From Ricinus communis (taxonomy: Eukaryota; Streptophyta; Magnoliopsida; Malpighiales; Euphorbiaceae): a stretch of DNA of 64,000 bases. A program made the translations under genes and the position numbers. A model generated the notes under the pieces. The model saw nothing but the letters and a program-made list of their open reading frames with translations. It made no database searches and was not told the origin of the DNA. Where the stretch lies: contig NC_063265.1 in assembly GCF_019578655.1 (NCBI RefSeq), forward strand, positions 21,004,285 through 21,068,284. Reading direction: 5' to 3'. This document shows positions 1 to 12,667 of the stretch, piece after piece. Each line of letters opens with the position of its first letter. The stretch's first letter is position 1.

Positions 1-631
1 TTAATTATAAATTAAATCTTAAACTTTATACTTTTTAACAATGTTATCCAATTGTTTTAAAATTTTAAAATAAATATACATTTTTTTAATTTGTGATGAC
101 AATTGTTACTTTTTGATGACAATTTTTAAAATTTTAAGGTAAAAAAGATGATATAGAAAGTCGATTATGTTTACTAAAAAATGACAATTATGAATTAGCA
201 AAAATAGTTTTTCTAGACTTAATAATATAAAGATTAAAAATTTCACATTTGTACATTCTATCATATATTTTACATCTAAATGTAACAAATTTTTTATTAG
301 CTCACTAATTTTTATATTAGCAAGCAAAATGGACTTGATACGTTATATTTTTTATTATAAAATTTCAAAAATTATTCTCAAGAAATATTTTTAAAAATAA
401 ATTGAAAGTATAAGTACTTTAAAATAATTAAATAAATTTATTAATAAGTGTAAAATTCAAGATTTAATTAGCAATTAGGTCCTTAATAAACGCTAAAAAG
501 AATACATGGTACTCTTTTGAAACAAAAAATATCTATGTACCTTAAGTGTAAAGTGCAAAATCACAAGGTAGTTTTTGAACTTTGCCCTAGATTTTATTAT
601 AGATATTACTTGAATAATTATTTTTAGAAAA
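1..631. other. AT-rich intergenic DNA, no gene seen
   Basis: Very AT-rich with short chance reading frames only. I see no conserved protein, RNA gene or clear transposon end here. Confidence 0.5.
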
Positions 632-939
632 AACTTCAGTGAACTACTGTGTGGTCTAACGTATGTTCACTTTAGGGTATGTGATTTGTTTTTTGTCATA
701 TTAGTACTCTATAAATATGATAGTTAACAAATAATGTCAAATTGCATAACATCGTTAAAAGATTCCGACGTGGCTAACCATTGTTCTTCCAACTGTCACG
801 TCAACACTTGTTAATGTCGTTGTGCAATTTGACTGTTATTTACTAACGGTCATTACTGGCAAGATACTAAAGCGACAAAAAACAAACCGTAGACCCTAAA
901 GTAAAAATACTTTAGATCACAAAGTAGTTTACTAAAGTT
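632..939. mobile_element. 308-bp near-complete hairpin (fold-back MITE)
   Basis: The left arm (632-758) and right arm (811-939) are imperfect inverted copies of each other. For example, a tract around 'gtcaaattgc' pairs across the centre, and 'actttagggt...tttgttttttgtc' recurs in inverse orientation. The centre (759-810) continues to pair through an inverted 'gacgtg' core, so nearly the whole unit can fold. No open reading frame is present. This is the structure of a small fold-back MITE. No target-site duplication was established, so the exact ends are approximate. Confidence 0.6.
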
Positions 940-3900
940 TTCTCTTGTTTTTATTAGTAAGAGATGATTGTTGTCGGTTTAGATATTCAATAAATAGATA
1001 ATGCATAAAAATAACGAATATGAAATGAATTTAGTAATTTGGTGGGAGATAAATTATGATATGATTATTTTTTTTAAAAAAAAATATTGTTTTTGATAAA
1101 AATATAATATTCATACTGTGAGATAGAAAATTTAAATGAATCTGAATTTGAAATAATAATAAAATAAAGTGTGTTACTTATGTATGGGTTGCAGATAATA
1201 TTATGTGAAAAAAATACTTGAAGTAAACATAGAAAAAGAAGAAGAAGATAAAAATAGAGTATAATGGTAAGTTTTATTTTTAAATGTTTCAATAGTAAAG
1301 AAATAATAGTCTATCAACATTTAATAAAAATCTATCGATGTCTATAAAAATTTTTTAAGTAAAATATGTACAAGTTATTTATAAATGTATAAACTCTATA
1401 AAAGCCATTAAAAGTTCATGTTTTAAAAAAAATTATAAATTAATTAGATACACCATTGTTAGTTATTTATTCAAATTTATTTCAAGTGTTTGCCAATGAT
1501 TGTGGCATTCACGCATCAAACAACTGTTAATGTAGGATCTATAAATAACAAAACTCTAAGTTAAGATGCGAATTGTACCATAGTTGGGTCCAAGGGCCAA
1601 TTCATTTAGCCTATCATTTATTTTATTCGTTTTCTTTCTTTTCTTTTTCCATTCAAATACCAATGTGGCATATAAGAATTTAGTTAGGCTTAGCAGGGGG
1701 TCGGTTCATAACCTGAACTAACTAGAATTAGACCAGTTAAAATCAGAATCAAAATGGGTTAAATTTAGAACTGAGTTAGAATAGAACCATCAAATCCTAA
1801 ACCGAAATTGACAATTCTAGTTATGACTCGTAAAAAAAAAAAATTATTTATAAATTTTAACTATATAAATATACGTTTTATTTATTATCTTTTTCTAGAA
1901 TTATTCATTATCTAGAACTTTTATTTCTTTACACATTTCTATATATTATTTATTATCTAGAGTTATCTTTTTCTAAATATTATTATCTTTTTCTAGAACT
2001 ATTATACATATATATTTATTCATTATCTATGAATTCTTGTCACACAAATTATTTTAACACTGACTCATTTTTTACTAATATTATTTTCTATATTTAATTT
2101 CTACGTCTTACTTAAATCTTTTTAATACTTTCTTTTTACACTTTGAAACTTGCCGCAACCGTAAACCCGAATTATCTGATTCTAAAGCCGCCTAGAACCA
2201 CTCAATGGGCTGTTTAGGGCCAGTTCCATAGAAAAGTAAACTACTCAAAAGTTAAGGGGAAACTACTATATATGCCTTTTTAAATTTTATTAAGAGGTAA
2301 CTATTTTATATTATTTTATTTTTTATTACAATACTTACTCTTTAATATTTAATAATTATTGTCCTTTTATTTTATAATTATATATTAAAAATTTCTTTAT
2401 TAGAATTTTCATTAAAAAACTATTGACAAAGTTAGGTCAAATACTATTTAGGCAAAAACATAAAGATAAATTCCTAAATTTTTAGTAAAAATGTAATTAA
2501 ATTTTTAAAGTATCTCAATTACATTTCTAAAGTTTAAAAATAGAATATTTATATATTTGAAAATAATTCTATCTATTTTACCATGCAATGGGATGACATT
2601 CAATCAATTTTAGGCGCTAAAAGAAATCGCTTTAACTCTTTCCGATTCACTTTTTTCTAATATGAAGAAATATTAGCTTTGCCTCTTAGTGGGTAAAAAT
2701 TATAAAATGACAATTTCTCCTTTACTTTGATAAAAAAAAATCAAAACCATCATCATTAGTTAAAAAAGGAGTTAGCTCCAGTGATATAATAATTTAAATT
2801 TAAAAATATAATTGAGCTACTTTAAAGTCCAAGAACTTAATTAGACTTTGACTAGAAATTTAAGGGTTTATTAATATCTTTTTTCAAATATTTTTTTATA
2901 CATATATATGAAAGCAATGTTCTAAACATGTTTCTCTTTCTTACTTCGCGACCTGTATTGATTTTAATATATTTTTTCCAATTGTTAGAGTTTTAGTCTC
3001 TTATAGCATTTTATTTTATGAGAAAAGTATTCTCACCTACTTGATGATAACTATATTAAAATTGTATTAAGATAGTAAGGTGGTATATTAAGAAGATTCA
3101 TTCATTTATTTATTTATTTTTTAGTTTTTTTGTGTCATTACCTATTTCTCTCCCTCGTCAAATCTAAGGACAAGGCTTGTGACTTCATTCTCAATTGGGC
3201 TCTGACTCTTCATCTTCTTTACAAATACAAGAAATGCATACGATTGATAGGTTGTCTTTTACTCTACTTGAATTATATTGTTACACCATTGCTATAAAAT
3301 TAATCAATTAGATTCTTCCCTTTTTAAATTTCTTGATATGTCCATAGCAAGCAGTTTGAAAGATAAAAAATATTAATCATTCAATGCCTCAATTCTTGTG
3401 TAGTAACTAACACCAGTTGCTAAGGTAGTATCCAAATTCATAAATATTTCTTTCTAAATTTTATAGTTATTAATTTAAGTTAAGTCATGTTCGTACAGTC
3501 TAATATTGATAGCAATATTGCTTTTCGACTTCCTTAAAATGCAAATCTTTTTCATATTTTTTCCTCTTATTTTCAGGTTATTCTTTGAATTTGGTAGCCT
3601 TTAAATTATAGTTGAGTAAGACCCTGTAATAATTGATAACCTATTAGTGCTTCTATTTTAAGGACGTATTTATATCAAATTCAAGTACAAGCATATTATC
3701 AACTGGTGGTATTAAGTAAAGTATATTCTTCATATTCTCTATGGCTTTCTTTTCTGTTAACTATTCTCTATGACTTGTATAATTATGTCCATATCATTTT
3801 TTTTCTTTATTCTTTCTCTTTCTCAATCCCTTTTGCTACTCGCGTTGAATGCGACTTTGCACCAGATGTATGACTTTACAAATTAGAATAATCCCAAGGC

Positions 3901-6534
3901 ATTAAAGTACTAGATGTTTCCATCGTCACAATTTGTCTACTCAACTAACCATGGGGTATTGATCTCTTTTATTCTTGAAAAATCAATTATATGATTAGGC
4001 TGAATACAAATGAGTTCATTTCTGCGGGAGAAAAGACTATTGAATTGTCAGAAAAATATACAAGAGAATATGCATAAAGTGAAAGGTTCAAACTCAGCTT
4101 TGAGGGCATGTCTACTTTGAAAACTTCCTTACATATTCATCTTTATAAGCCGTTATCATGTATTTGTATATTTTTTATTGAAAGGATTCCGTTGATGAAA
4201 TCTTAAATTGAAAAAGATATCATTAAATTTTTAATTTAGCTCTTTTTATTTTAGATTTTATTAATATTTTGATATTTTATTTTATTTTCAATGCTAGAAT
4301 GTGGATGAGACTAGAAATGAAATGTAGCAGTAAATCAAGAAGGCCTGCACGTTCTTTTCCTTATAGTTTATCTAATATTCAATGGTAAAATAATTAATGA
4401 TAAAACTCAATTATCTAATTGAAGTATTTTGACATCTTGAACTCATACTATGAGACTTAACATATATAGTAATTCTTTTTTCTATAATTCAAAATAAACC
4501 GCATTATAGGGTTAGGATTGGAAATGTTTTAAATTAGCAATTTGAGGAACATTAAGTTGTTGGTTTCATTTTTATATTGATAAAGCCTCTTGTACCATCA
4601 TAAGAGCAACAAATGGAACAATTTGGTTCTTAAATTTGTTTTAGTAGTTTATTATCGATTATTTTTTAAAATATTATGCTAGAAGATATCTTTGAGAATT
4701 ATAATATTATGCTAGAAAATATCTTTGGTAAGTAAGTTTTGTTTATTAGTTAATTTCCAATGTTTTATGAATGCATAGATTATATTTTCTTTAGTTTCTT
4801 TTTTGTAATAGTTACACTGTATGTGTTGGTCTTTTTTTCTTTAATTTTATTATAATTATACTTAATTGATAACTTTCATGATTTGATTAAATGCTCTAAA
4901 GGTAAAAGTGATAACATAATCATTTTTATTTCCTATTCTATTACATGTAAATTATTTTTACTTATTTATTATTATTTCGATTTAGACATAGGATTAATTA
5001 CAAAGAGATCCTATAAATAAGAAGGTAGTTTTATGGTTAGTAGATTATATTTTCTTATTATAAATTATGAAAAATTACATATTCAATTTTTAACTGAAAA
5101 CTCTTTAATTTTTTAGGCTCTTGGTTGTCTATCCTTCAGTATGTTACTTAAAAATAAATATGATGGATAATCACAACTACATATGTCAAATGGAATCTTA
5201 ATTAGCCTATATACAATTTGCCATAGATAGAAATAATAAAAAATCTGCTTTATACTTTATTAGAAATTATAATATTTATAGCAAGATTAGGCGCACAAGT
5301 TCAATTTTTCTATTCTTTTTAAATTGATGTCGGCATTTTTTAATTTCTAAAAGTTAAAATTAAGTTTTTAATAAAATTTCAATCATTTGATTTAAAATTA
5401 AAGATGAAGATTACAAATATAATTAATTTTTTTATTAAAAAAAGGATCTTATTTCAGTACGTATATTTATCTTTTAGTATACTTTTTTTTTGTATATCTT
5501 TCAAAATTCTAAATTCATGATTGACCATAATTTCTATAGTTAATTTTTATAAAAAAAACTCTTTCAAAACAATTCATTACATAGTGAGAATAGTAGCATT
5601 TTTATGATTAAAATAATTGATAGCTTTATAATGTTAGTCTCAATAACATAAAAAGTATCTCCAATTTTAGGCAAGAAGCATTCACCTATAGATTAGAGTA
5701 AAAAATGCTATGAAAAAATCATATGGTTCCGCATTATTTTATTTACATTGATGATCAACTTAATATAAAGTCATTAAAGATTGTAAATAGCATACCTCAT
5801 TACTGAAAAATCTTGGAGATTATTAATTGTGATATTAACAAGACTTTTGAAACTTAATTTTTGAGAACTTATAACATTATTAAAGTGAATATTAGATTAT
5901 TGTGGTGATAGAGTGATCAACTAAAAAATTAAGATAATAAACACTAAGCAATTCAATAAAAAATATCACTAAATAGAGAAAAATGTCATTGGCAAAAATA
6001 AAAATACTCTTGCAATTTTAACTAACTATATACTTTATTAGAAGCATTAAAATGTGATAAAAATGTATATATTTTTTTATTTATATTTTAGTCATATTTA
6101 ACTGTCAAGTTTATTTTACAAGTAAATACTTATGATCACTTTATTAGAAGTATTATCATAAGAGTGCATATAGTGCCAATTTGTGCAAATTTGTAAGGAA
6201 ATAACATATGAGAATTGGATTAGAAATAGAATAAAGATTTCAAAATATTAATATCGTAGTTTTTCTTTAAGATCTTTTAATTCTATAAAATAATAAGTAT
6301 TATTTATTTTAATTTTAAATATTATTTAATTCAAAAGTTAGAGTAGTTCCACCTATAAGATGAGCACATATCTAGTTTACTATTTGGTATTTGGTGTAAT
6401 ACATAAGCTTTTCTTTACTTTTTTGTAATACACAAAAATTTCTTTGAATTTTGGAAACATGTAGTCAAATAAGTAAAGTGACAAAAAATATATAATTTAT
6501 TTTTAAATATTTATCAAAATATCTAAGAATGTAT
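940..6534. other. AT-rich intergenic DNA
   Basis: No reading frame here resembles a known protein. The stretch at about 1690-2230 has GC-richer ends and looks like a worn transposon, but its ends do not pair convincingly. The rest is AT-rich and unassigned. Confidence 0.45.
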
Positions 6535-6859
6535 TGATAATATGGTAAAGTCTCTTTTAGCTTAATCAAAGTCTCGAGTTCGAATATTGAGTATGTAGCT
6601 GCATTAAAACTCTTAAGTGAATACTTACCACTTGTAAGGATCCTGCCCGACACTTTCTATAAAATTCTTGAGGGAGTACTTTGTCACTTGTAAGAGTTCT
6701 ACCTGACACATTCTATCAAATTTTATAAAACTCAACTCTTGAGAGAGTGTGCTTTGTCACTTATAAGGGTCCTACCCGACACTCTATATAAATCTTCTGA
6801 AAAAATGTTTTTGCCACTTATAAGGATTCCACTGAACACACGCTCTACGCTTTAAATTA

Positions 6860-6863
<4 letters not shown>
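6535..6863 (+). repeat. SINE-like fragment followed by a ~60-bp degenerate tandem repeat
   Basis: The segment at about 6565-6585 contains 'cgagttcgaat', which resembles the B box of a tRNA-type Pol III promoter, preceded by a tRNA-like 'tagctta' stretch. It is followed by four degenerate copies of a ~60-70 bp unit (6613-6840) sharing a 'cactt(g/a)taagg' core and a 'c(c/t)gacac' motif. A long (TA)n tract follows directly. tRNA-derived SINEs have this kind of head, but I could not place an A box or a poly(A) end, so the SINE call is tentative. The tandem repeat itself is directly visible. Confidence 0.4.

Positions 6864-6934
<71 letters not shown>
6864..6934. repeat. (TA)n microsatellite, ~71 bp
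   Basis: Uninterrupted TA dinucleotide repeat, likely length-polymorphic. Confidence 0.97.
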
Positions 6935-6937
<3 letters not shown>

Positions 6938-7279
6938 AGTTTTTTTGTCAAAATTACAATTCTAACATTAAACAAAAAACAACTTTTATATAGATAATGA
7001 TAGGAGACTTCTTTTTAGGGTAGATAGGGTAATATTTTCTTGATTAAAAATATTTATGTATTTTAATAATTTAAATTCATATTAGACAAATTTAAGATAT
7101 TAAAATATAAATTTTTTAAAGTAATTAGAGTAAATAAAAAATATCAATTAATTATTTAATATAATAACTAAAATATAAGGACGAGTGTTTTATTGCAGCA
7201 GAAAGTAAGTAGTATGAATTTTTTATTGCTGCAGGAACTAAGTGGTATTACTTAAATTATTTAATAAAAATTTTAAGAG

Positions 7280-8155
7280 GAAAAATTTTATTTTAAGATT
7301 ATAAATCAAAATGATGAGAAAAATAATAATTTTTAAATATTAACAACTAATTAATTTAATATAAAAATATCATATTTTATGAAATTTAACTTTTTTTGCT
7401 TTTTAACTTTTGCAAATGACGAGAAGAAATAAAAAGCGATTTTTGAATTTGAGGAAATTTAAGGAAATTTTAATTTTTATTAGTTTTTTATTTGTTTATC
7501 CTTTTAAGGAAATACTTGAAATAATTAAAAGTGAGATAAGTTTTATAAGAAAAATAATAGTTTTAAAATATTAAAAGTTAACTAATAATGATATAAAAAA
7601 TGTCATCTTTTATTAAATTTAAATTTTTCTTGCTTTTTAATTTTGCGTACGATGAGAGAAAATAAAAAATAATTTTTAAATTTGAGAAAATTTTAAAATT
7701 TTTATTAATTTTTTATTTCTTATCCTTTTAAAGAAGCATCCGAAACAATCAAAAGTGACATAAGTTTCATAAGAAAAAAAAATATAAATATTAAAAATTA
7801 ACTAATAATAATATAAAAAATGCCATTTTTTGCACAAGAGGAGAGAAAATAAAGTCTTAAATTTAAAAAAATTTAAAAAATTTCTATTTTTATTAGTTTT
7901 TTATTTTTTTATTTTTTGAAGGAAACAATCAGAAACGAAATAAATTTTATGAGAAAAATAATATTTTTAAATAGTAAAAATTAGCTTATTAAAAGATGTC
8001 ATCTTTTATTATTTTTCAATTTTCAATCACGATGAGAATAAAGATTAATTTTAAAACTCAGAGAATTTTTAAAAAAAATTAATTTTTATTAATTTCTGAC
8101 TTTCTTGTCTTTTTAACAAATCCTCGAAACAATAAGAACAGAGATAAGTTTCTCT
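7280..8155. repeat. Degenerate tandem array (units ~185-225 bp) upstream of FIS1
   Basis: About four diverged copies of an AT-rich unit follow each other. An anchor resembling 'ataagttttataagaaaaa' recurs near 7535, 7757, 7941 and 8132. Other shared blocks are 'aatgtcatcttttatta', a 'gatgagaaaaataa'-like block and 'cctttta(a/g)gaa'. Spacings of 224, 184 and 190 bp show indels between units. The last copy runs to within about 80 bp of the FIS1 start codon, so the FIS1 core promoter or 5'UTR appears to lie in or at the edge of the array. Confidence 0.65.
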
Positions 8156-8229
8156 CACTTCCTTCCAAACGAATAAAGGGCAAAAGAAAAGAAAATTGCA
8201 AATTAAGGTAAAAAAGAAAAGCAAATCAA

Positions 8230-10156
8230 ATGGAAGCAAAGATCAGCAAGTTCTTCGATTCGGTCGGCTCATTTTTCACCGGCGGGGATCAGATCCCATG
8301 GTGCGACCACGACATCATATTGGTATCGTCGTCGTCATCATCATCATCATCTTGTACTTGGATTATTTTTACAATTTTAACAAGTAATTAATGAAAACAG
8401 TGTCGTTTTTGAAGGGGTGTGAGAGAGAAGTTGCAGAAGCAGCAAAAGGAGAGTCAGAGGAATTGAAAAATGAGAGTATAATGAGGTTATCATGGGCTCT
8501 TGTTCACTCTAAACGACCTGAAGATGTGCAGCGTGGAATTGCTATGCTTGAAGGTATCAATTTTTTTTCTGTTATAAATCGCTTAGAATTTTTTTTAAAA
8601 TTTTTTTGCTTGTGAGTTTAAATAGTTTTGTTCTCAGTTTAGCCTCATTTGTTATGTCAGTTTTTTTTTTTTTAGTTTCATGTGTATCATTATGTAGCTT
8701 TATGGTGTTGGCTGGTTTTATTGATGTCTCAGCTATAAATTTTGTGTTCCTGTAGTAAAGATTTCACTGTTCCACGACATAACAGTATCTTAATCCAACT
8801 TCTGTTTTAGAGAAAACCTACATGAAAAGAGTCTTACTTAGTCTTCATGCATTTGCTAGCCATAAGTAATTGAATTTGATTTCAAATTATTTAAAAATGT
8901 GTGCCAAGCAAGAAGGTGAACTCGTAAAAACATTTGAGATCAATATGCAGTTAGCAATCATGCACCAGAGTTAGATTTAGAGATACCGTGATATTCTCCT
9001 TCACATCCACTAGAAAGTTGCCATCATCCACATCCAAAATATGAAAATATTATACCTCTATAACCACCCTCCATCACTACCCACCTTTGGGTACTACCCT
9101 TTTTTACCACCACAAGCCAAGAACTTTAGACGCCTAAGAACCCTGTCTCTATCCTTAACCCCATTCTATTTTAAAGGTGAAAATCCCATCTTTTAACAAG
9201 GCAGCACCCACACAAAGGGGGGAAAGTCATATCACAAGGTTTCTTTTTCAACAGTTTCCTCATTGTTTTAAGTTTTTTGATGTTTTCAAAAATTCTTCAC
9301 CTGGGCCACACTGCCGTTGCCATGTCAATTGAATTGTTTTCAACTGTTGGGTAAAATCATGTGCTGCTGATTCCTCCTTTCAGTGCTAATATGTATTGAC
9401 TGGTCATTGTTCTGTGTAAATCACTGTCCTATTTTGTTTTAAGAGTGTTGGAAGACTGCTTACCTTATGTTTATTTAGACAAACATTCTTGTTGATCACT
9501 TTTAATGCTGACAAAATGGCTTCTCAGCCTCTGCAAGGCTGATCCTCTCTCAGCACTATTAATGGTGTACAGAAATTTAAATGTGTGCACAATTCCTAAA
9601 TTTCTTTTACACTGTATAAGCCATACTTCCATCTTACAGTTTTGCAGACGTGGTGGTTTCTACACAAATGTGGAATAGATTTGGTTTTTAAGCCATAAAC
9701 AATTGCAAGGCAGGACACTGAGTGCAAGGGGAGAAAAAGGAAGAGAGAGAGAGGAGAGGAGAGGAGAGGAGTTAGAATGAAGGGTGGTTGAAGCAACTTT
9801 AGATCTTTTGTAAGTGAGAAATTATGGTGCTAGGCATGAAGCTAAAGCGACCGTAGATCTTTTATAATTGAGAAACTATCCTGCATGTCAAAAGAACCTT
9901 TTGTTTTTCTCCAACTATTTAATTGAATGTCCTTCTGATTATCTCGTTCTCAAGACGGGTTTAGTCTTTCACGCTATAGCTTTGTCTATTAACATGAATA
10001 TTCTCTCTCAGTCTAACACGTCATTCTTTGCAGCATCATTAGGCAATAGTAGCTCCCCTTTGCAACAGCGGGAGAAGGTATATCTTCTAGCTGTTGGATA
10101 TTACAGAAGTGGTGATTATTCAAGGAGCCGACAGCTTGTGGAGCAATGTTTGGCGG

Positions 10157-10196
<40 letters not shown>

Positions 10197-11313
10197 AATG
10201 CAATAAAATTTTGGACGTGTCCGTGCTGGATTTCTTCCTCCTGCCTGCTGGATATTCATTTTAGAACTTACAATTCACAGTAAACCATTGTTTCAAAGTT
10301 TAGATGTCATTCTCTGATGTTCATTATTTAAATTTGGCTAAATTTATCAAAGAGTGTTGGATAAGATTGTCTGTTTGGCCTGTTCATGTTCTCCTGCTTT
10401 GGGGGCTTTAAAAAGATTGTCCTGATCCTGGTTGATATTGTTTGAGTTGTTAATTGTAGTTTCATTTCTTAGAGGTTTGTATACATGTCTTACTTAGCAT
10501 TAAAGAATGCTTTATCCTCCGTGTTATGCTCATTGTATTCTTACATTTCCTTGTATCAAGAATATTCTTGAATTTAGATTGATCGAACTTACTCCCTCTC
10601 TTTACTTACTAGTTTATTTTTGCTTGATGTTTGTATGCATGTGTTGCTTGCTTTTTGAGGATACTGGATCCCTTATGTTGTAATTTCATGCTCTTCTTTT
10701 TTTAAGAAAATTTATTTAACTAAAAAAAAAACAATATTAGTGAATTATAGGTTGTACTTTGTCTTCTTGCTAATTTTAACAGTGCAATTATTTGTAGTGC
10801 ATGGAAAATGCTGCTGTTATTAGTTCAAGTCATGACGTGATCGCTAATCTCTTCTATCCATCTTATGTATGGTTGATTATATTTAATAATATGTAACAAT
10901 GGGCTTCCATCCTATTTGACCTTAAAATTCTTATCAATGATTAAATTTGCCTGCTTTTACATCTCTGTTTGTGCATGGGTGCCAGTGTATTTTACATGGC
11001 CATGAGGTGAATTGGTTTTTGGTTTGGTTCTTTACTGAAGGTTGTGCTGATGTAGGTTGCACCTGATTGGAGGCAGGCTCTGGTCCTCAAGAAGACAATT
11101 GAAGATCGCATTGCTAAAGGTTCAGCTAGTAGCACAGTTGAACTTTTCTTGTTCTTGTCATAGTATAAGGCTGAATAAGTTTTTCTTTTTTCTTTTTCCC
11201 TGATAAAATTGCATTTGTTGAATGCAGATGGTGTTATTGGAATAGGCATTACTGCTACCGCCGTGGGACTCATAGCTGGTGGAATTGCTGCAGCAATTGC
11301 ACGCAAGAAATGA
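8230..11313 (+). CDS. FIS1: Mitochondrial/peroxisomal fission 1 protein (FIS1)
   Basis: A tail-anchored adaptor of the outer mitochondrial and peroxisomal membranes that acts with dynamin-related proteins in organelle division. Five exons assembled from GT-AG sites (8230-8322, 8415-8553, 10034-10155, 11056-11119, 11228-11313) join in phase to 167 aa, the usual plant FIS1 length. The N-terminus MEAKISKFFDSVGSFF, the tetratricopeptide-like core (GCEREV, MRLSWALVHS, DVQRGIAMLE, YLLAVGYYRSGDYSRSRQLV, DWRQALVLKKTIED) and the C-terminal hydrophobic anchor from GVIGIGITATAVGLIAGG, ending in basic RKK, match Arabidopsis FIS1A/BIGYIN as I remember it. The first ATG in frame with the conserved N-terminus was used. 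Intron 1 is short (92 bp); its acceptor (gaag/GGG) was chosen because it keeps phase and homology. Intron 3 opens directly into a (CT)n(TA)n repeat. Confidence 0.93.
10156..10197. repeat. Compound (CT)n(TA)n microsatellite at the intron 3 donor of FIS1
   Basis: The donor dinucleotide GT at 10156-10157 leads straight into CT repeats (10158-10178) and then TA repeats to 10195. Repeat-length change here would alter bases +3 onward of the 5' splice site region. Confidence 0.9.
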
Positions 11314-12667
11314 TATTTTCCGAGCATAAGAACATGCTTTCTATACAATGCTGCTGCTTTTATTGTTTCCAGCTCTTTTTTGGGTGATTTTGTGAAATAT
11401 GGCACTTCGTAATAGCTTCGTAGAATTTTCTATAACAATGGCCTTCAATATTTCAATGGATTTCATCTATCGTCCAGGTTACAGGGAACTGTCATTCCAC
11501 GTTGTGGATTATATACTCAGGTTCAATCTAGGGCTAGGTATTATTTTTTTTCTCTTTACCTGTCTTGCCAATAAATAAATAAATAAAGTTTTCTTACTGT
11601 ATACTTTCTAGATGCCTTCTTTTTTGACAAAATTTATGAACTTCATCAGCTATTTAACCACCATCTTTAGCAAGTTGGTGTTTTTGCAGGCATAGATATT
11701 GGATCTCATGTTAATCCTTATTATATATTCCATCCATTCCACTCTTTTTAAGATCAAATAAATTTCAATTTTCTGTCATTTTTGTATATCCAATACTATA
11801 TGATTTTTTTTCTTTTCTATTTTATCGTTGTGTTAACTTTATTTATATCCTTGAGTTATCTGTGTTTTATAGTAATAAGTAATAAATTTTGAATATACAA
11901 ATGTAATTTAGTTCAATATAGCTATTTTTTTATAATAAGTATATTAAGTGTTTTTTTTTTTTAATTTATATGAAATACTAAAAAAATGTCAATTACTCTA
12001 TGAACAAGGGAGTATTAATTATGATAGCGTTTGAAGGCACCCTCAAGATATGTTTTTGTGTGTTGGTATACATTACAATCCGTCTTTGCTTAATAGATTC
12101 AAAACACCCAGGTTGATTCATAAAATTGCCACTAATGCAAAACAAAACAAAACAAAAAAGGATTGAAATTCTTTAGGGAACACAATAATAGGTTATGTTT
12201 GCAATAGATATCACTAATTTAAAATCGAACGAGTGACTTTTAATGTTTGAAGTCGAACTATTGACCTAAAATGTTCAGTTGTAATATAAAAGGATTTTAA
12301 TCAAATTAAAAAGGGCTAAAAAGATGTTACTAATGTTCATTGCATGAAATTGTTAGGCTGGCTATGGTTCTAGAGGGTGAAATCCCGAAACAGTCACGAC
12401 AGCGTTTGAACTTGGGGAAACTTGTAATAGGAGAAGAACGATATTGCACAAAACATTACCAATACGTATATTACAACTGTGCCAAAATTATACATATGCT
12501 GTATCCTAAAAACTACACTAATCAGATGCTGCTATTGACCCAATAAAACTGATAGCAAACCAAGAGATTAAAAGACAAAAAAAAAAAAAAAGATATCATA
12601 GATCCAACGATATCAGACAGTAAGCAACAGAAGAAAGAATAGGAACACAAAATTACATTTCCATGTA
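11314..12667. other. Spacer between the convergent FIS1 and AUG1 genes
   Basis: Holds the 3' untranslated regions of both genes and AT-rich filler, including a poly(A) tract near 12578-12590. A short frame at 12340-12546 has no recognisable homology. Confidence 0.5.

Noticed and set aside
1690..2230. Possible hAT-type element with GC-richer ends ('cagggggtcggttc' and 'gggctgtttagggcc')
   Set aside because: The ends do not pair as inverted repeats and no target duplication was seen; probably an old transposon but not supportable.
6565..6590. Possible tRNA gene because of 'gagttcgaat'
   Set aside because: No cloverleaf or anticodon arm can be formed around the B-box-like motif.
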